Shown in pieces: positions 20,556 through 22,119 of a stretch of 22,119 bases of DNA. Position 1 is the first letter of the stretch. Every line of letters starts with the position of its first letter. Source of the DNA: a virus. Where the stretch lies: positions 1-22,119 of the IMG/VR virus record IMGVR_UViG_3300007735_000484; one strand, 5' to 3'. A model generated the notes under the pieces. It had not been told where the DNA came from and did not search any database. It worked only from the letters and a program-made list of their open reading frames with translations. The position numbers were made by a program, and so were the translations under genes.

Positions 20556-21815
20556 TTATACGATCCATGAAGTTTTTACTGTTATCGGTTGCGACCAAGT
20601 AGTGTTTTGTTCCATTCCTAATGCAAGATACCTAAACGAGTCTGATCCATGACTTGCCCAATCGTGCATTGGCTTGTCGAAAAAGACATTACGCTTTTCA
20701 TCGTAATCGCGCCTATAGTTCCTAAGACAGTCTAGCCCTTGCTTTACCTGTGGCATGTTAAACCAACATCTCGGTAGGAGTCTACGAACTGCCTGAATAC
20801 CATCATCTACAGAAAGTCTTGGCAGAACCCGAACATCTAGTCCAGCTTCTCTCAACACTTCCAATCTGCTCTTGCCTGTGCCTAATTCTCTTACTTCTAC
20901 ATCATGCGGTAGGAGTTGCTCTGCTTTCTCCCACTTGTTATCTTTTAGCCAATTGACATACCAATCGAGTCCTTGACCATGATTCTCTACATAATCCATG
21001 AGTCTTACTTCTTGTCCTGTTGCTTGGGCAATCCAAAGGGCGGTAGAGTCTCCCATTCCGAGATCCCATGCTACATATGTCCTACACAGATCATCTCTGT
21101 CTATTGGACACATCCTACCTTTTTCTTCTGACTCGTTTAAGAGTTTGCCGTAGTAACTTCCTTCTACTGCTGCGTTAAAACTACACTCAAACTCTTGGTT
21201 GTACTTATCCTCGCCCATCTCCTTCTTGGCTGCCCAGAGTTCATCATCATCGATCAGCTTTGTTTCGCTTGCTCTGAACTGTAGTGCTGACCATCCTTCT
21301 TCTTGGGTTGCTCTGTCGAACAAGTCCTTGAAGTGGTTATTGCCCTTTGGTGTGCCGATAAACAGGCAGAACCCCTTGCGGTCTGCTAAAGCTGGTCTGA
21401 TGATCTCATTCCATATCTTAGGGTTTTGATCGCCAATTTCGTCTAGAACTACACCATCAAAATACTGTCCGCGCAAAGAATCTGGGTTATCAGAGCCGTA
21501 CAACTGTATTCTTCTACCAAAGAAGTCTACTCTTAGTTCAGCAATATTAGCAGTAGCCTCTAGTGGTCTTACAAACTCAGTAAGGTAATCCCATGCCACC
21601 CTTTTAGCCTGGCTATATGTTGGCGCGATATACGCATACCGAGGGTTTGGCTTCTCGTTCTTCATAGCACTCTTAATAAGCTGATTGAGTGCTGCGACTG
21701 TCTTGCCCATCCTACGATGTGCCACACCAACTACAAAGCGGTGTCCATCCATCGCATTATGGATTATCTTTTGCGGTTCTCTTGGCTTGTAGGGTATGGT
21801 TACTACTCTAACCAC
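20556..21815 (-). CDS. terL: Terminase large subunit
   Basis: 419 residues. The start is GTG at 21815-21813, with GAGGT 9 bases upstream. AHRRMGKT (32-39) is the Walker A variant of phage terminases, VVLDEIG (122-128) Walker B with Asp125/Glu126, and FIGTPKG (152-158) the coupling motif. The nuclease half has AWDLGMGDST (249-258, Asp251/Asp256), LLPHDVE (301-307, Asp305) and SHGSDSFRYL (388-397, Asp392), matching the RNase H-like catalytic acids. It cuts and translocates DNA into the prohead. The start overlaps the small-subunit stop by 13 bases. Length is slightly short but all motifs are present. Confidence 0.95.
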   Translation of the reverse strand: MVRVVTIPYKPREPQKIIHNAMDGHRFVVGVAHRRMGKTVAALNQLIKSAMKNEKPNPRYAYIAPTYSQAKRVAWDYLTEFVRPLEATANIAELRVDFFGRRIQLYGSDNPDSLRGQYFDGVVLDEIGDQNPKIWNEIIRPALADRKGFCLFIGTPKGNNHFKDLFDRATQEEGWSALQFRASETKLIDDDELWAAKKEMGEDKYNQEFECSFNAAVEGSYYGKLLNESEEKGRMCPIDRDDLCRTYVAWDLGMGDSTALWIAQATGQEVRLMDYVENHGQGLDWYVNWLKDNKWEKAEQLLPHDVEVRELGTGKSRLEVLREAGLDVRVLPRLSVDDGIQAVRRLLPRCWFNMPQVKQGLDCLRNYRRDYDEKRNVFFDKPMHDWASHGSDSFRYLALGMEQNTTWSQPITVKTSWIV

Positions 21816-22114
21816 TTGACACCGACCTCACCTGAATGCTCTACAGCATTTGTTTCTTTCCATCCAGCCCTAGTCTTTAACCAGAATATAGCTGCTGCTG
21901 TGTTGCCATTTTTAGCCTGCTGAAACAATGTCTGCCCGATAGATGCATTGGCATCTGTCCGACCATCCTCTAAATCCTTCTTGTAGTGCTTGACCAGAGT
22001 GTCATCGCTAATCTCTAGCTTGCCAGCAATATCTACATATTTAATCCCTACAGCACTAAGGCTTCGGACTAGCTTTCTAGTTTCTTCTGTAGGAATATGC
22101 TCTTTACCCTGCAT
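21803..22114 (-). CDS. terS: Terminase small subunit (N-terminus may extend past the window)
   Basis: 103 residues from the ATG at 22114. Residues 8-45 read TEETRKLVRSLSAVGIKYVDIAGKL then EISDDTLVKHYKKDL, a helix-turn-helix of the kind terminase small subunits use to bind packaging sites. The C-terminal part has NASIGQTLFQQAKNGNTAAAIFWLKTRAGWKE, a motif (AAIFWLKTR.GW) often seen at the end of this family. It recognises phage DNA and activates the large subunit encoded next. The frame stays open for 5 bases to the window edge, so an earlier start is possible, but the visible N-terminus looks natural. Confidence 0.85.
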   Translation of the reverse strand: MQGKEHIPTEETRKLVRSLSAVGIKYVDIAGKLEISDDTLVKHYKKDLEDGRTDANASIGQTLFQQAKNGNTAAAIFWLKTRAGWKETNAVEHSGEVGVKWLE

Positions 22115-22119
22115 ATTCT

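Noticed and set aside
1-22119. tRNA, integrase, repressor or insertion sequence
   Set aside because: No cloverleaf, recombinase motif, repressor HTH gene or terminal inverted repeat was seen; lysogeny cannot be excluded from this part of the genome.

Overview
The window is part of a tailed double-stranded DNA bacteriophage genome. It looks like a short-tailed (podovirus-type) phage with a capsid and portal of the Escherichia phage SU10 / P22 type. Genes are packed almost without gaps, many overlapping by 1 to 13 bases, and the longest untranslated stretch is about 80 bases. No integrase, repressor, tRNA or transposase is visible. The host is probably a Gram-negative bacterium: the endolysin has no signal peptide and is paired with a three-helix holin. 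The exact host cannot be read from the sequence.

Left end (1-1098, plus strand): the tail of an early recombination operon. It holds the C-terminus of a YqaJ/lambda-exonuclease-type recombinase cut by the window edge, a small SSB-like protein ending in an SSB-type acidic tip, a 45-residue exported cysteine-rich peptide, a structured 80-base spacer, and a small PD-(D/E)XK-type nuclease.

Positions 1093-22119 (minus strand, transcribed right to left): the late operon. In transcription order it encodes small and large terminase, portal, a small conserved protein, scaffold, SU10-type major capsid protein, a 10-bp hairpin, an unknown protein, a glycosyltransferase, a head-tail adaptor, a conserved virion protein, a remarkable three-module repeat protein, a probable tail hub/stabilisation protein, a small virion protein, and a cluster of Gln/Ala/Gly-rich proteins that are probably ejected with the DNA. 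A GNAT acetyltransferase is inserted in that cluster. Then come a short tail fibre, a large LamG+SPRY receptor-binding fibre, a fibre-assembly-like protein, and a lysis cassette (55-residue membrane protein, tail-anchored coiled coil, holin, GH24 lysozyme). The two operons converge and overlap by 6 bases at 1093-1098.

The best leads are: (1) the protein at 13370-14323, with ten 20-residue repeats followed by tryptophans exactly every 10 residues; (2) the GNAT gene, whose conserved N-terminus begins at an ATA where an ATG would be expected; (3) the hairpin-rich leader before the nuclease, in which folding would swap one ribosome binding site for another; (4) the exported cysteine peptide in the recombination operon. 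None of these amounts to a proven new system.
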